64,000 bases of DNA from Candidula unifasciata (lineage: Eukaryota; Mollusca; Gastropoda; Stylommatophora; Geomitridae). Position numbers and translations under genes: made by a program. Location of the stretch: assembly GCA_905116865.2 (NCBI GenBank), contig CAJHNH020008559.1:62001-126000 (forward strand). Direction: 5' to 3'. Shown in pieces: positions 33,410 to 44,664 of the stretch. Position 1 is the stretch's first letter; each line of letters opens with the position of its first letter. Under the pieces are notes generated by a model that did not search any database, had not been told where the DNA came from, and was given only the letters and a program-made list of their open reading frames with translations.

Positions 33410-34140
33410 CCAGAAGTCTGCATTCAAATAAGCCATCTATCTAAAACGTATACCCATGCAAAACTCAAGTTCTGGGACAAGATTAAAGTCCAGAAGTAGA
33501 CGAACAACTTGAAATTTCCGCCGGATTTGACGTTGCCGTGAACGCTAAGAATTAGAACCATAACAAAATCGTCAGCATAGCCTCCCCTGACAGTGCGATA
33601 TTAAATTCATCTGACACAAACAAATGACAGTTTTGAAATATAATTTCTTATACAAGAAATAGTTAAAGATGTATTTGCTGGTATCGACAAAGATAACAAA
33701 CACCGCATTTACCAGCTAGTTAAAACGATTAAATATATTTGCACGATCAACGAGAATGATTGCAGGTATTTTTAATTTTAATTATTTTTTTTTTATAAGT
33801 TCTTCTTCTTCTATCGTTCGCCTGGCGTGTGTGCGTGGCATCCTGATTGCTGTGATGCGCCTCCTGACTGGTTGCCTCTGACTTCAGCACCTTGTTTTGC
33901 AAGGGTAGACTGTGGTCACACTGAAGGAGAGTAGGCTCATCCCTTCGTCTTTCGCCTTTACCTCGTTTGTTGTCCCATCCAGTTTCCCGCTGGGGGTTGA
34001 GACCCCAACCTTTAACTGGATTGCTGGGAAGAACAGGGTCCACCACGTGAAGGTGAGGTAGGCTTGAGCAAGAGAGGTTAATAGACATTCAGAGTCTTGT
34101 ATTGCAGATCATTGTTCCATTTGGACCCCATTTGTAGAAG
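33410..34140 (-). repeat. Decayed interspersed repeats
   Basis: 33410-33560 resembles the repeat at 49195-49385 and 55395-55570 (minus orientation, GACGTTGCCGTGAACGCTAAG end). 33785-34090 is a separate AAG-tailed repeat-like stretch whose 113-codon minus ORF has no recognisable domain. Confidence 0.4.
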
Positions 34141-34149
34141 AATTTCTAC

Positions 34150-34390
34150 ATCTTATTATTCTCTTCCACCTTATACCTCATCGAAGTGTCGGGGGGAGAT
34201 ATAATATTCGTTGACAAGCTCTGTCAACGGCACTATTAAGACTGATGCTCATTTCTGTAAGGCTGTTCTTAATGCCGTCACTGTATCTTTTCCGAGGTCT
34301 TCCACTTGCTCTATACCCGTTGTGAAGTTTTAGTGTGGCTCGCTGTGGTAGTTACTACCAGAGCATTCTTGTTAGGTGTCCAAAAAAACT
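34150..34390 (-). mobile_element. LINE relic, 3' terminal segment
   Basis: Third minus-strand copy of the block at 7150-7400 and 31270-31500, with GTCGGGGGGAGATATAATA and TTTTCCGAGGTCTTCCACTT. It ends at about 34390. Confidence 0.7.
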
Positions 34391-34469
34391 TCATTTGTTG
34401 TTCTTCGATGACCTGTATTCTTAGCATTCGTCTGATTAGAAGTATTCAATAGTTTAAAAGTTTGCCTCG

Positions 34470-34690
34470 TATCCTTTACAGGACGTTGCAGAACCAACCC
34501 CAGCATTTGTTGACTGTTGTGGTTTTTATAGGCAAATTTACGTCCAGTAGTTTGCCATTGCTTTCTGGATAGTCGGTTCTCGATACCACTGTTCAAACCA
34601 GCGTAACGGCCTGCAGCTGGGATCGAAACCGGCATACCATCATTACGAAGCGCGTTCGCAATGCCTTAGCTACAGATGCCAACATTTAGT
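34470..34690 (-). repeat. SINE family D copy, best preserved
   Basis: The minus strand begins GGCATCTGTAGCTAAGGC (A box), then GGTTTCGATCCCAGCTG (B box) at tRNA spacing. The body reads GTTACGCTGGTTTGAACAGT, and the tail has the conserved GGGGTTGGTTCTGCAACG block. Confidence 0.8.
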
Positions 34691-34799
34691 GGGTATTCGT
34701 GTGTAAAGTAAAAGTCCCTTTAGACTCCAGAGGTGCATTGGTTACTTACTAGTCTAGGTTACTTCCTACTTTTATCGACCAATCACTTCGATTTGTTAT

Positions 34800-34990
34800 A
34801 TATAGTCAACATTACGCCGGCCACCTTTTCTTCCCAGGACTTTACCTAGTACCCATGTAGGGCTGGGTGGAGCTAAGAGAAAAAGTCATGACCGAAGAAA
34901 CAAATTCGGCTCCATGGGGATTTGAACCGACGACCTTCAGGTCCGCGGGTGAGCGTTTAGCCGATACAGCACAGTGGCACCCCATATATA
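34800..34990 (-). repeat. SINE family A copy
   Basis: The minus strand has GTGCTGTATCGGCTAAACGC (A box) and GGTTCAAATCCCC (B box), then the family body with GGACTTTACCTAGTACCC on the plus strand. Confidence 0.8.
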
Positions 34991-35224
34991 AGTGTGTCGT
35001 TTTAAAATGTTTATACAAGTTAAGTTACATGTGGTCATGTATGACCACGAGGCTTTAGAACAGAGCTGAGAAGATAAGGGCCAACCAGCACCATTAAGAT
35101 GGGGGTCGCTGCAGCAATTGTAAATCATCATCGGCGAATGGATCGCACATTAGCTGGCCGGTAGACGACTTCATCGCCTAGCGGTTCAGTATTTCCCTCA
35201 GTCTGTTTTGATCGTCTTTTTTGA

Positions 35225-35745
35225 GAATGGAGGTGGAGGCAGTCACTGCTGCCTTCTGCTGGCTTCAGATTCAGCTGTACGCACATGCCATGATTGTAAC
35301 TGACTCACAGAACATGTTGACAAAGATGGAGACAGGCGTGCAGAGTGGCAAGCATCACTTCAGAGGTCCCTGGTAGTTAGTTTTTACAGGTTATGCCGGT
35401 GTGTTGGGAAATGAGCAGACAGATAAACTGTCTGGTTCTGCACCGCTTGGTGGGGAACTGGTGTATGACAAGCTGGATGTTCTGAGAGCTCTTTGGGAGA
35501 GACTGAATTGTGCGAAGGCAGAGATAGATTGTTATTGACCATTACGGTCTGTGAAGAAAAGGGCTGCGAAGAGTTACAAGGGGATCTAGCCGGAGCACAA
35601 CACTGAAGGAACAGGCGAGACGTAAATACCATCAGAGAGTTACTGGCGCATCGGAAATGAAACTCTTCGCTTGCTGCTGAAGATAGAGACGGAGCGTTTA
35701 TGGGAGTGTCTCCAGTACTGTAATGTCGATTCTTTATTTAACATT
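35225..35745 (+). pseudogene. RNase H LINE relic
   Basis: The plus strand reads MEVEAVTAAFCWLQIQLYAH, MIVTDSQNMLTKMETG, GYAGVLGNEQTDKLSGSAPL and ETLRLLLKIETERLWEC. Conserved RNase H blocks with at least three stops; the PGHAG His is lost. The terminal CNVDSLFN marks the family 3' end. Confidence 0.8.
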
Positions 35746-36269
35746 GATCGTATAAAAATGCAAGTCTTTTTTCAAACGCTTTTGGTGGCGTTCAGTTCTA
35801 AGCAATTTTATATGGCGCAGATGAACTAGTCACAATTATAACCTAAAGCTCCACTTTCGATGATGCTTGTTGAACGTGACTACATTTTTCTCCAAAAACT
35901 TGTTTGACTGGATACACGTGTGTCGTTTTAAAATGTTCATACAAGTTTAGTTTCATGTGGTCTCGTGTGAGCATGAAGCTGAAAACAGCGCTGAGAAAAT
36001 ACGGAAAATTCCGCACCATAAAGATAGGTTCGCTGTGGCAATTGTAACTTAACTCTTGACACGATTCAGAGGACGCGACTGGAGATTCTATAACATTTAG
36101 ACACAACTAGAGCCACAGATTGCACCTATATCAAAGTGTACAAATTAGGTCTAAATATTTCAAGCTGTGCTGAACATATTAAGATGACACATGTATATTC
36201 ATTATATATTCCTTTACAATAACAGTTTGAAATTCAGGCAGTCAATCTCGTTGACTATGTACGTAAATC

Positions 36270-36415
36270 TACTTTTTCTCCCAAAAGTGGATCGGCTTCT
36301 TCGCACCTGGGTTTATTCCATGTGGTTCAGTCTCTATCGGCAGAACGGCTAGCCGCCTGCCGGGAGTGTAGCACAAAGCACGAACCCATTGCTTCGGCAA
36401 CGATCCCCAGTCGTT
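36270..36415 (-). repeat. SINE family B copy, partial
   Basis: It shares GGTTCAGTCTCTATCGGCAG, AACGGCTAGCCGCCTGCCG and GCAACGATCCCCAG with the element at 8760-9010. The head is missing. Confidence 0.65.
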
Positions 36416-36784
36416 TGGTTTACCACTACTTTATCTCCGTTTTTTATTTATAATCATCGGTGGGCTTGACTGCTGAAAGGTTAAAACTTACATTGTGTCC
36501 ATGTATTTAGAACTTTAAATAGACAGTACAGGTTTATCTCTTTTATGTTACATAACAGACAAAGTACAAACGAAATGGGTTTTTTATATTTTTTTATTTT
36601 ATTTTATATTTAATTATTTCATTACCCCCTTATGTTTATTCAAAGTGCTTCCCATCTGCAAATTCAAACCACCACCTCGTGGATCGATCCATAGGGCTGT
36701 ATCCTCCACTTGAGGACGATATGCTGTAACTAAAGCATTAGTCTTTTCGGTGTGTACAAGTGGAATATCTGATCAACTATGGCT

Positions 36785-37075
36785 AATTTGTGTAGGAAAT
36801 GTCTTATAAACAAAGAATGAAATAGTTTGGCCATCTAACGAGAATGAAACCAACGATGTCAACAGCATGAGCGTACAACCCGAAAATCGAAACATCAAGA
36901 GGCAGGGGAAGACCGAGAAGATATAGATTGAAGGAGTCACTGACACCTTGAGGCTGCATAACATCACGGTCTATCAAGCGACCGATCGCGACCTGGCTCA
37001 GCTGTCAATCATCTGATGAACTGTGACGCCTAGCGGCATACGCTGATGTTGACAAAAGAAGAAGAAAGAGTGTTT
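36785..37075 (+). mobile_element. LINE relic, RT C-terminal tail
   Basis: Broken frame with a GRPRRYRLKESLTP-like segment and YQATDRDLAQLSII, the last ~70 residues of a LINE RT. It ends in AGAAGAAGAAAG at 37060-37070. Confidence 0.5.
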
Positions 37076-37199
37076 TGTAATATTAATTAAAGAATTCAAG
37101 GTTCGAACAAACAGGTCGAAAATTGTGGCAGTAGTAAGACGCAAGCAGCTCCTGCCTTCTGCTTACGTTGTTTGTTTGTTTTAGTTTCCAGAAGCCATG

Positions 37200-37395
37200 A
37201 GTTGTTAACCCTTAGGCTCGGTATTATCGACATCGCAACCTTTCGGCCTTGATTCCATTGTAAATACCGTAAATCTGGGAGACAATGTGGCTTTCCTGCC
37301 TACCCCGGGATTGAACCCGGACCGGACCACAAGGAGTTCGTCACCCGGTCTCCGCGCAATCCTGTTTAGCCAACTACGCTAGAGAGCAATGGTAC
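37200..37395 (-). repeat. SINE family C copy
   Basis: Inverse of 13975-14185: GGGATTGAACCCGGACC (B box) and GTTTAGCCAACTACGCTAG (A box) on the plus strand. It ends at the TTGTTAACCCTTAGGCTCGG side. Confidence 0.75.
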
Positions 37396-37659
37396 AACTT
37401 GAGTAACAAAGGGCTAAATAAAAATAAGCAGTTAATCAAACGATGTATAGTATTAAAAAGTTATGAATCAAAATATAAGAGTCCTAATTGATACTGCTTT
37501 TTTTTTTTTTCATCGTCGTTGTTAATGTTATTCTTGTTGCGGTTGTTGATGCTAACGTCGCTGCTGTGGTTGTTGCTGTTCTTGATGATTGCTCTGTGCC
37601 TATTCTTGGGGTGGAGATGTTTCTGTTATACCTGTTGTCCTTGATGTTGGCGAAATTAT

Positions 37660-37835
37660 TATCTTCTTTTGTCCTTGGTGTACTGTGGACCTGGCCCAGG
37701 GGATCCACATTGCGAGAGAAGCTATGGGGGACCGGTGGCGACCTTAAACGCACAATCCTATTTTTGACCTAGACGGGACTCAATGTCTAGCATGACTGAT
37801 GTCGAACGCAGAAAAAGAAGAAGAAATGTCCTTGA
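37660..37835 (+). mobile_element. LINE relic, C-terminal tail
   Basis: The plus strand reads LWTWPRGSTLREKLWGTGGD then LKRTILFL, the same segment as KLWGTMKDL at 1335-1612, followed by AAAGAAGAAGAAG. The ~40 bp before 37660 (GTCCTTGATGTTGGCGAAAT) is repeated after it at 37828, consistent with a long target-site duplication. Confidence 0.65.
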
Positions 37836-38134
37836 TGTTGGCGAAATTATTATCTTCTTATTATTATGACGTTGTTGTTGTTGCTGCTGTTATTACTGTT
37901 ATAGTGGATGTTTATGGTTTATGGCGGGGTGTTGAGGCAAACAGGCGTAAGAAATAAGCAAGCTCATACTCATACGGTGAAGGGCGGACCAACCAAGGAC
38001 CAGGCCGATGCACTGAATGCTCTGCGAGAAGTAAAACATATACGAGACACCAAGTAATGGCTGTGGATCTGCATTCATGACCAAACTTGAAAGAACAACA
38101 AGTTATAAGAAGTGTGGCGAGACAAGTGCAATTT

Positions 38135-38330
38135 GTCGCGTCCCCATATGGGATGCAATTTTTAGTTATTGTGAGGCCCCACCCTAGCTTTTGCCAGGGG
38201 CCCTAAATATGACCCAACGGCTGAACGCGGTTTCTAGGACCTCTCCACGGGTGATCCTCATCAGCATGGTGGCACTTTGTGTCACCGGGTGTTTATCGCT
38301 TGTGTGATTTCTTAGTGGGGTACTACTTAC
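38135..38330 (+). repeat. Repeat family E copy
   Basis: GTCCCCATATGGGATGC, GAGGCCCCACCCTAGC, GCTGAACGCGGTTTC and TTATCGCTTGTGTGATTTC, then GTGGGGTACTACTTAC leading straight into a CCTA array. Confidence 0.8.
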
Positions 38331-38456
38331 CTACTACCTACCTACCTACCTACCTACCTACCTACCTACTTACCTACCTACCTACCTACCTACCTACCTA
38401 CCTACCTACCTACCTAACTACCTACCTACATACCTACCTACCTACCTACCTACAAG
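38331..38456 (+). repeat. (CCTA)n microsatellite
   Basis: About 30 CTAC units with a few substitutions. The YLPT-repeat ORF is an artefact. Confidence 0.97.
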
Positions 38457-38479
38457 TGCACTATTTAGAAGGACGAAGA

Positions 38480-39000
38480 AGAATTATAGTTTATTGATGC
38501 TGGCATTGTTATTGATCTTCTTGTTAAGGTTCTTGATCATGTTTTTTTTTTTTTTTTGTTCTTATGTTGGAATTGTTGCTGCTCTTGAGCTGGCGATATT
38601 GTTGATTTTTTTTTTTTACCTGATGTCAGTGTTGTCAATGATATTGTTGTTTTGACCTTGTTGTTGCCATTGTTGTTGGTTTTATTGTTGATGTGAGCGC
38701 TGTTATTGTGTTATGTTTGTGATGTTGCTATTATTGTTATTGCTGCTTTTCTTGATATTCAGTATTTTGCTTCTGTTATTTTTGATGTTGGTGTACTTTT
38801 AGTGGATGGATATTGGTAATGTTACTATAATTGATGTTGTCGTTGCTGTTATAGTTGATGTTAGTATTTTTGTTGCTTTTTACGTCTGATACTGAAATTT
38901 TCTCACTTTTCTGTTTGCTTTTGATGTTACGTTGTTGGTGCTATTTTTGTTGTTGAGTAGGTGTTTGCTGTTTCATGTTGTGATTGGGCTGAAAGGCACA
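38480..39000 (+). repeat. Degenerate GTT/GATGTT-rich tract
   Basis: Irregular TTGTTGATGTT-type sequence with T-runs at 38541-38557 and 38606-38617. A similar smaller tract lies at 37500-37640. No gene. Confidence 0.6.
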
Positions 39001-39324
39001 GATATCGCTGCCTAACTGTAAACCACAATAAAATGTTACAACCACCTTTTTATGAGCTAACACAGAAGAATAAGAACAATAACCAGAAAGACATTTCTAC
39101 AAAACAACAATTAGGTCAAAAAATTAGTGATTTTTAATGCAAAAAAGATGTATTGATTACAACTGAGAAGCTGCTATAATAACATTCAACTGTACATGTC
39201 TTTATCTGTATTATTATTTTATTATTATTAATAATTAAGTAAGTAAAAAAAAAAAAAGACGTTATTGTTATTCCAGACACAAATAGCAGTTGTTTAAAAA
39301 AAAAATCAAAATTAAAGTAAAACT

Positions 39325-39545
39325 GAAAGGCAAGAGGATAGACTTCATTGCACTGGATTTTAATTCCATCTGACTTAGTCTCCTTCTGCAAAACGGCCAG
39401 ATGCCTCCTTAGACCATCACACTCGACGGTCTCCTGGGACTGTTCACATTGCTGGCATAAATCGAATGATGCAAACAAATAATTCATGCCCTTCAGTAAG
39501 CGGTTTGATGACCACGCCACTGAGATCATTCAAAATGCGAGCACT
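39325..39545 (-). repeat. SINE family B copy, decayed
   Basis: GATAGACTTCATTGCAC, TCTGACTTAGTCTCCTTCTG and AACGGCCAGATGCCTCC align with the 8760-9010 tail. Confidence 0.5.
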
Positions 39546-39639
39546 TGTGATATGTGAGTTGAACGGGATAAACACTACATTACTGAACTATTGGCTCTAA
39601 CCTATAGATACAAACCTCATACAAATTATGACAGATAAC

Positions 39640-40310
39640 ATAATAAACAAACTCATCTCCCACTATTTCATAATGCTCTGATATGACGGCTTTCGGGAAA
39701 TTCCTGTAAATGCTCTGTACCCATCTTTTGCAGCCATCGGAGAGTTCCGGCTCCGTTAGTACCATTACAAGTCTGATAGTATGCCCTTCTTGACTTTTGG
39801 TCAAGTGTCGATCAGATCTCCATAATGATTTATTAACACTTCCTTAATTTCATTGACCCCTATAGCGCGTTGACCACATCCGGCTCGTCAAGCAACATTT
39901 TACCAGTTGGCCGGATCTGCACCACTGGGTGGTGAACTGATACATGACAAGGCAGATGTGGTCAAGGCCGTTTGGGAACAAGCAATGGAAGCAGTAGAGA
40001 AGCAAGATTTGTGTGGCCTAAAGAGAAGGGGGCACCTGTAACCAGAGGGTCTGGCCGACTCACTTCACTCAGAGGAAAGGCAAGACGGACATATGACTAG
40101 ATTGTGACTGGTACCATCAGTACTGAAACTCTGCGCTGGCAACTGAAGATGAGGACGGTGCACACATTGGAATGCCCCGAGTGCTGTAATGGCAATTCTT
40201 GACTTAGCTCAACTCAACATCAATTTATCAGCAAACACTGCAGCAGCCAGTCTGTCCGCTTGTTCATTTCCCAACACCTATAAAATCCCTGGAGCAACTT
40301 TCCAAAGTAC
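39640..40310. pseudogene. RNase H LINE relics in opposite orientations
   Basis: 39690-39815 is a minus-strand 3' end (AGAGTTCCGGCTCCGTTAGT matches 8010-8030). 39895-40200 is plus-strand, with GGELIHDKADVVKAVWEQA, then TGTISTETLRWQLKMRTVHT and a terminal CPECCNGNS. 40240-40310 is a short minus piece (GTCCGCTTGTTCATTTCCCA). Three truncated copies of the same family. Confidence 0.65.
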
Positions 40311-40379
40311 GACCTATTTAAGATCTATGAAACAATGCTTGCCCCTCTACACCAGAATTTCCCAACGTGTAACCACCGC

Positions 40380-40480
40380 CTAATGGTGGGGTAGGGGGGG
40401 GGGGTGTAATTTGATTGTTTAACGGAGGGGGGAATTTTGATTGTTTGAAGTGCAGGGGGTGGGGGTGCAATTTTATTGAC
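40380..40480 (+). other. G-rich tract
   Basis: G-runs at 40388-40404, 40424-40431 and 40454-40467, plus a CA run at 40605-40620. No gene in 40311-40834. Confidence 0.6.
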
Positions 40481-40834
40481 AAGAGAACAGTACGAAAATG
40501 GACTCGTCCAGAATTTAAGTTACATGGATTGGCATAAGAATTTATAACTAGAATGTCTTAGCACTGGAACCCACAGAGGCACACACACACAAAAAAAGAA
40601 TAAAAACACACACACACACATCGAGAAGGGAGCTAAAGAGTGGAGTTAAACAGATGGCTAGGACGCAGGGAGAGCTGCATGCGATAGCGAAGGACAGAGC
40701 GACTTACCGTGAGTCGGTGGAGGGCCTTGGCTCCACTGGGGGTTAGAAAGTCTGAAGAAGACATGACCAACAACTGTCAAGAAACCTCTGCCGATGCCTA
40801 TAAATTTGGTTTATGTTTAGGCATGGTTTTATAG

Positions 40835-40970
40835 AGCCGCCGCAGTGTATTGATTAGACGCTCGTCTGTGTATCGGAAGGTCGTGTACCGTGTTCAGGTC
40901 AGGACTTAATTTTCAAAAGTGACCTTGGCATTAGGTTGACTAAGTCTTAATTGGGCACTAGGAAAATTAT
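40835..40970 (+). repeat. SINE family A copy, decayed
   Basis: The head CGCAGTGTATTGATTAGACG plus ATCGGAAGGTCGTG resembles the family, with a B box weakened to GTGTTCAGGTC. The body is shortened. Confidence 0.55.
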
Positions 40971-41000
40971 AATTGTTGTGAGGCTGTTTTGTGTGTGTGT

Positions 41001-41032
<32 letters not shown>

Positions 41033-41052
41033 CTGTGTGCCGTGTTTAATTA

Positions 41053-41733
41053 CTAAGATTGAATTATGTCTGTGAGACAACCCAGTGACTCGACTGAATA
41101 CAACCGGGCAGGATTCGAACACTAAGATTGAATTATGTCTGTGAGACAACCCAGTGACTGGACTGAATACAACCGGGCAGGATTCGAACACTAAGATTGA
41201 ATTATGTCTGTGAGACAACCCAGTGACTCGACTGAATACAACCGGGCAGGATTTGAACACTAAGATTAAATGTCTGTGAGACAACCCAGTGACTCGACTG
41301 AATACAACCGTGTAGGATTCGAATACTAAGATTGAATTATGTCTGTGAGACAACCCAGTGACTCGACTGAATACAACCGTGCAGGATTTGAATACTAAGA
41401 TTGAATTATGTCTGTGAGACAGCCCAGTGACTCGACTGAAAACAACCGGGCAGGATTTGAACACTAAGATTAAATGTCTGTGAGACAACCCAGTGACTCG
41501 ACTGAATACAACCGTGTAGGATTCGAATACTAAGATTGAATTATGTCTGTGAGACAACCCAGTGACTCGACTGAAAACAACCGTGCAGGATTCGAACAGT
41601 AAGATTGAATACTGTCTGTGAGACAGCCCAGTGACTCGATTGAAAACAACCGGGCAGGATTCGAACACTAAGATTGAATGTCTGTGAGACAACCCAGTGA
41701 CTCGATTGAAAACAACCGTGTAGGATTCAAACA
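41053..41733 (-). repeat. 66-69-bp minisatellite, 10 units, each with a B box-like motif
   Basis: Units start at about 41053, 41122, 41191, 41260, 41326 and so on. Read on the minus strand each carries GTTCGAATCCTGC or a near variant, close to the pol III B box GGTTCGANTCC, then TCGAGTCACTGGGTTGTCTC. Because 66 and 69 are multiples of three and the unit has no stop in one frame, a 255-codon minus ORF runs through it (VVFSRVTGLSHRH repeat). That ORF is an artefact unless shown otherwise. Confidence 0.93.
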
Positions 41734-41734
41734 C

Positions 41735-42149
41735 CTACCCTGGTTGGTACTGAGGTGGGCAACAGGACTGGCTCTTCTTGTTGTATCTGTCTGAAATCTA
41801 GTTACTTTTCCTAATTGTAATTACAACTGCTTAATCAAAACATGTTCAAGATGAACGACTCTACAACAAATGATGTTCTCAATACCTCAGTGACAAAACG
41901 TTTCAGTACAGCATATAAATTCCTACAGCCATGAGATTTGTTTTTAACTTTAACAGCACATGAAAAGCTTTACATAGCTAGTGTTTTCAGTTAGTCAATT
42001 TTAACATATTTTTAGTAATTGTTAGATTTTCTTAAGTATTTTCACATGGTCAAAAGACAAACTGTAAGTTAAATCTTTCACATACAGTATACGAGCGTAA
42101 GTAATTTGTTTGCGTTGAAAGTGTTTTCTTGAACCAATTTTTAAAAAGC
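41735..42149. other. No gene seen
   Basis: AT-rich unique DNA. The first ~50 bp (41735-41785) may be the tRNA-like head from which the adjacent array grew. Confidence 0.4.
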
Positions 42150-42385
42150 TAGTTGCCAATTCTTTACGGGACGTTGCAGAACCAACTTCAGTTTTGTTTT
42201 GTTTTGGCTGTTGTGGTTTTTCTAGTCAAATTTACGTCCAGTAGTTTGCCACAGCTTTCTGGGCAGTCAGCTTCTCGATGCCACTGTTGAAAGCAACTTA
42301 AAGCCCGCAGTTAGAATTAAACCCGGCCCCCTGGCTTTAAGTAGAGCGTTTACAACGCTCAAGCCACAGACGCCGATCTGAACCA
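42150..42385 (-). repeat. SINE family D copy
   Basis: Inverse of the head is seen as CAACGCTCAAGCCACAGACG (A box side) and a B box degraded to TTAGAATTAAACCC. The tail block ACGGGACGTTGCAGAACCAA is conserved. Confidence 0.7.
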
Positions 42386-42389
42386 AGTC

Positions 42390-42630
42390 ATCATCATGTA
42401 GCAGGTCCTTTGCAGAACGTCGCTCTCATCACAGTCTGCCTGAAAGAAACTCGGTCTCTCGCCAGTTCTCCAGCCTCATGTACTTCATACGCAAGGAGTC
42501 ACTTATATCCTGCGCCCATCTTCGTGTCTGTCGGCCCCTGCCCCTCCTTCCTGGTACCATGCCCTCTGCTATAGTTTTTTCCAATCCGTTGTGGCGCTTG
42601 ATATGACCAAAATATTTCAGCTTCAGAAAC
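42390..42630 (-). mobile_element. LINE relic, inverse copy of 18890-19110
   Basis: TCATCATCATGTAGCAGG is the reverse of the (ATG)n end at 19101. The minus strand reads KRHNGLEKTIAEGMVPGRRG then GRQTRRWAQDISDSLRM, matching the plus-strand copy. It is truncated at about 42630. Confidence 0.8.
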
Positions 42631-42839
42631 AGGAATAAACGCTTTGATAGGTTTAAAAAAAAAAAGATTGCAATTTTGGTGCCAGTGGCTTTGTATCTTT
42701 ATTTTATGTCGACTGTTGTCTATGCCTTGTATAAATGGGTGGTTTGTGTAGGTTCCTTTCAGCACGTTCGTCCTCCTGATTGCGCTTTCAATTATCTAGT
42801 TCTATCTGTGTTAGTTATAAATCAGGTTTTGTTGTTCGA

Positions 42840-42995
42840 GAGGGTGGCTGCATGCTCTCAAGGCATGGTACTGCCTAGAGGATTAGAGGTTACGGGTTCC
42901 ATCCCCGGCAAGGCCTGGGATCTTTTCACCTGGACTTGAACTTCTAATAATTTCCCCTGATCTCTGGGTAGTGAGATCGGACGCCTAGATGCATT
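42840..42995 (+). repeat. tRNA-derived SINE-like element
   Basis: GTGGCTGCATGCTCTCAAGG (A box) and ACGGGTTCCATCCCCGG (B box). The following body, with GACTTGAACTTCTAATAATT, is not shared with the other families here. Confidence 0.6.
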
Positions 42996-43192
42996 GTAGC
43001 GCACTTAAAAAATCTTTCGGCAGTTGAAAATCGAAAAGAGTAGCCTAACGGCTCTTCCCGGACAAAATTTGGAGTTACAAATCTACCCAAAGTATGTCAG
43101 GATCCTTGCCCGTTCTACAGAGCCTGCGCACTATGCTCAGCTTCTCCGGACTCAAGACTTGAGTTAGAAGTAGAACGGAGCATTCGTGTGCC

Positions 43193-44586
43193 ATGATGTT
43201 GATCCGTTGTTGAAACTTCAAAGCCATGATGTTGCTCCGTGGTTTAAACCTCAAAGCCATGATGTTGATCCATTGTTCAAACCTCAAAGCCATGATGTTG
43301 ATATGTTGTTCAAACCTCAAAGCCATGATGTTGATATGTTGTTCAAACCTCATAGTCATTATGTTTATATGTTGTTTAAACCTCAAAGCCTATATGTTGA
43401 TATGTTGTTCAAACCTCAAAGCCAATATGTTGATATGTTGTTCAAACCTCAAAGCCATGATGTTGATCCATTGTTCAAACCTCAAAGCCATGATGTTGAT
43501 CCATTGTTCAAACCTCAAAGCCATGATGTTGATCCATTGTTCAAACCTCAAAGCCAATATGTTGATATGTTGTTCAAATCCCAAAGCCAATATGTTGATA
43601 TGTTGTTCAAACCTCAAAGTCATTATGTTTATATGTTGTTTAAACCTCAAAGCCAATATGTTGATATGTTGTTCAAACCTCAAAGCCAATATGTTGATAT
43701 GTTGTTCAAACCTCAAAGACATGATGTTGATATGTTGTTCAAACCTCAAAGCCATGATGTTGATATGTTGTTCAAACCACAAAGCCATGATGTTGATCCG
43801 TTGTTCGAGCCTCAAAGCCATGATGTTGATCCATTGTTCAAACCTCACAGCCATGATGTTGATCCGTTGTTCAAACCTCAAAGCCATGATGTTGATATGT
43901 TGTTCAAACCTCAAAGCCATGATGTTGATTCATTGTTCAAACCTCAAAGCCATGATGTTGATCCATTGTTCAAACCTCAAAGCCATGATGTTGATCCATT
44001 GTTCAAACCTCAAAGCCATGATGTTGATATGTTGTTCAAACCTCAAAGCCATGATGTTGATAGGTTGTTCGAGCCTCAAAGCCATGATGTTGATCCGTTG
44101 TTCAAACCTCACAGCCATGATGTTGATCTGTTGTTCAAACCTCAAAGCCATGATGTTGATCTGTTGTTCAAACCTCAAAGCCATGATTTTGATATGTTGT
44201 TCAAACCTCACAGCCATGATGTTGATTCATTGTTCAAACCTCAAAGCCATGATGTTGATATGTTGTTCAAACCTCACAGCCATGATGTTGATCCATTGTT
44301 CAAACCTCAAAGCCATGATGTTGATCCATTGTTCAAACCTCAAAGCCATGATGTTGATTCATTGTTCAAACCTCAAAGCCATGATGTTGATATGTTGTTC
44401 AAACCTCACAGCCATGATGTTGATCCGTTGTTCAAACCTTACAGCCATGATGTTGATCCGTTGTTCAAACCTTACAGCCATGATGTTGATCCGTTGTTCA
44501 AACCTCAAAGCCATGATGTTGATCCATTGTTCAAACCTCAAAGCCATGATGTTGATCTGTTGTTCAAACCTCAAAGCCATGATGTT
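43193..44586 (+). repeat. 33-bp minisatellite, ~42 copies
   Basis: The unit reads CATGATGTTGATCCATTGTT then CAAACCTCAAAGC. The variable site is the four or five bases after GTTGAT (CCATT, ATATG, CCGTT, CTGTT, TCATT). The unit is a multiple of three with no stop in two plus frames and one minus frame. This gives ORFs of 469 and 460 codons (HDVDPLFKPQS and MMLIHCSNLKA repeats) and minus ORFs (ALRFEQWINIM). Substitutions cluster at one codon rather than at third positions, so no frame looks selected. Confidence 0.95.
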
Positions 44587-44664
44587 CGAGAGTAACATGG
44601 GCCCTTAAAAAATAAGTGTGGACATAAGATCTGATTTTGGGATGAATGATCACTTTAGACTAAC

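Noticed and set aside
34610..34690. tRNA gene candidates from good A and B boxes (also 60660-60735, 20815-20885, 47600-47660)
   Set aside because: The boxes are followed by shared SINE bodies and occur in multiple decayed copies. No closed cloverleaf with an acceptor stem was seen.
40967..41734. 255-codon minus-strand ORF with VTGLSHRH repeats
   Set aside because: Product of the 66/69-bp minisatellite, whose unit is a multiple of three.
43186..44608. 469- and 460-codon ORFs as a repetitive protein gene
   Set aside because: Open frames in several registers follow from a stop-free 33-bp unit. Substitutions do not favour third positions, and there is no signal peptide, splice or promoter evidence.
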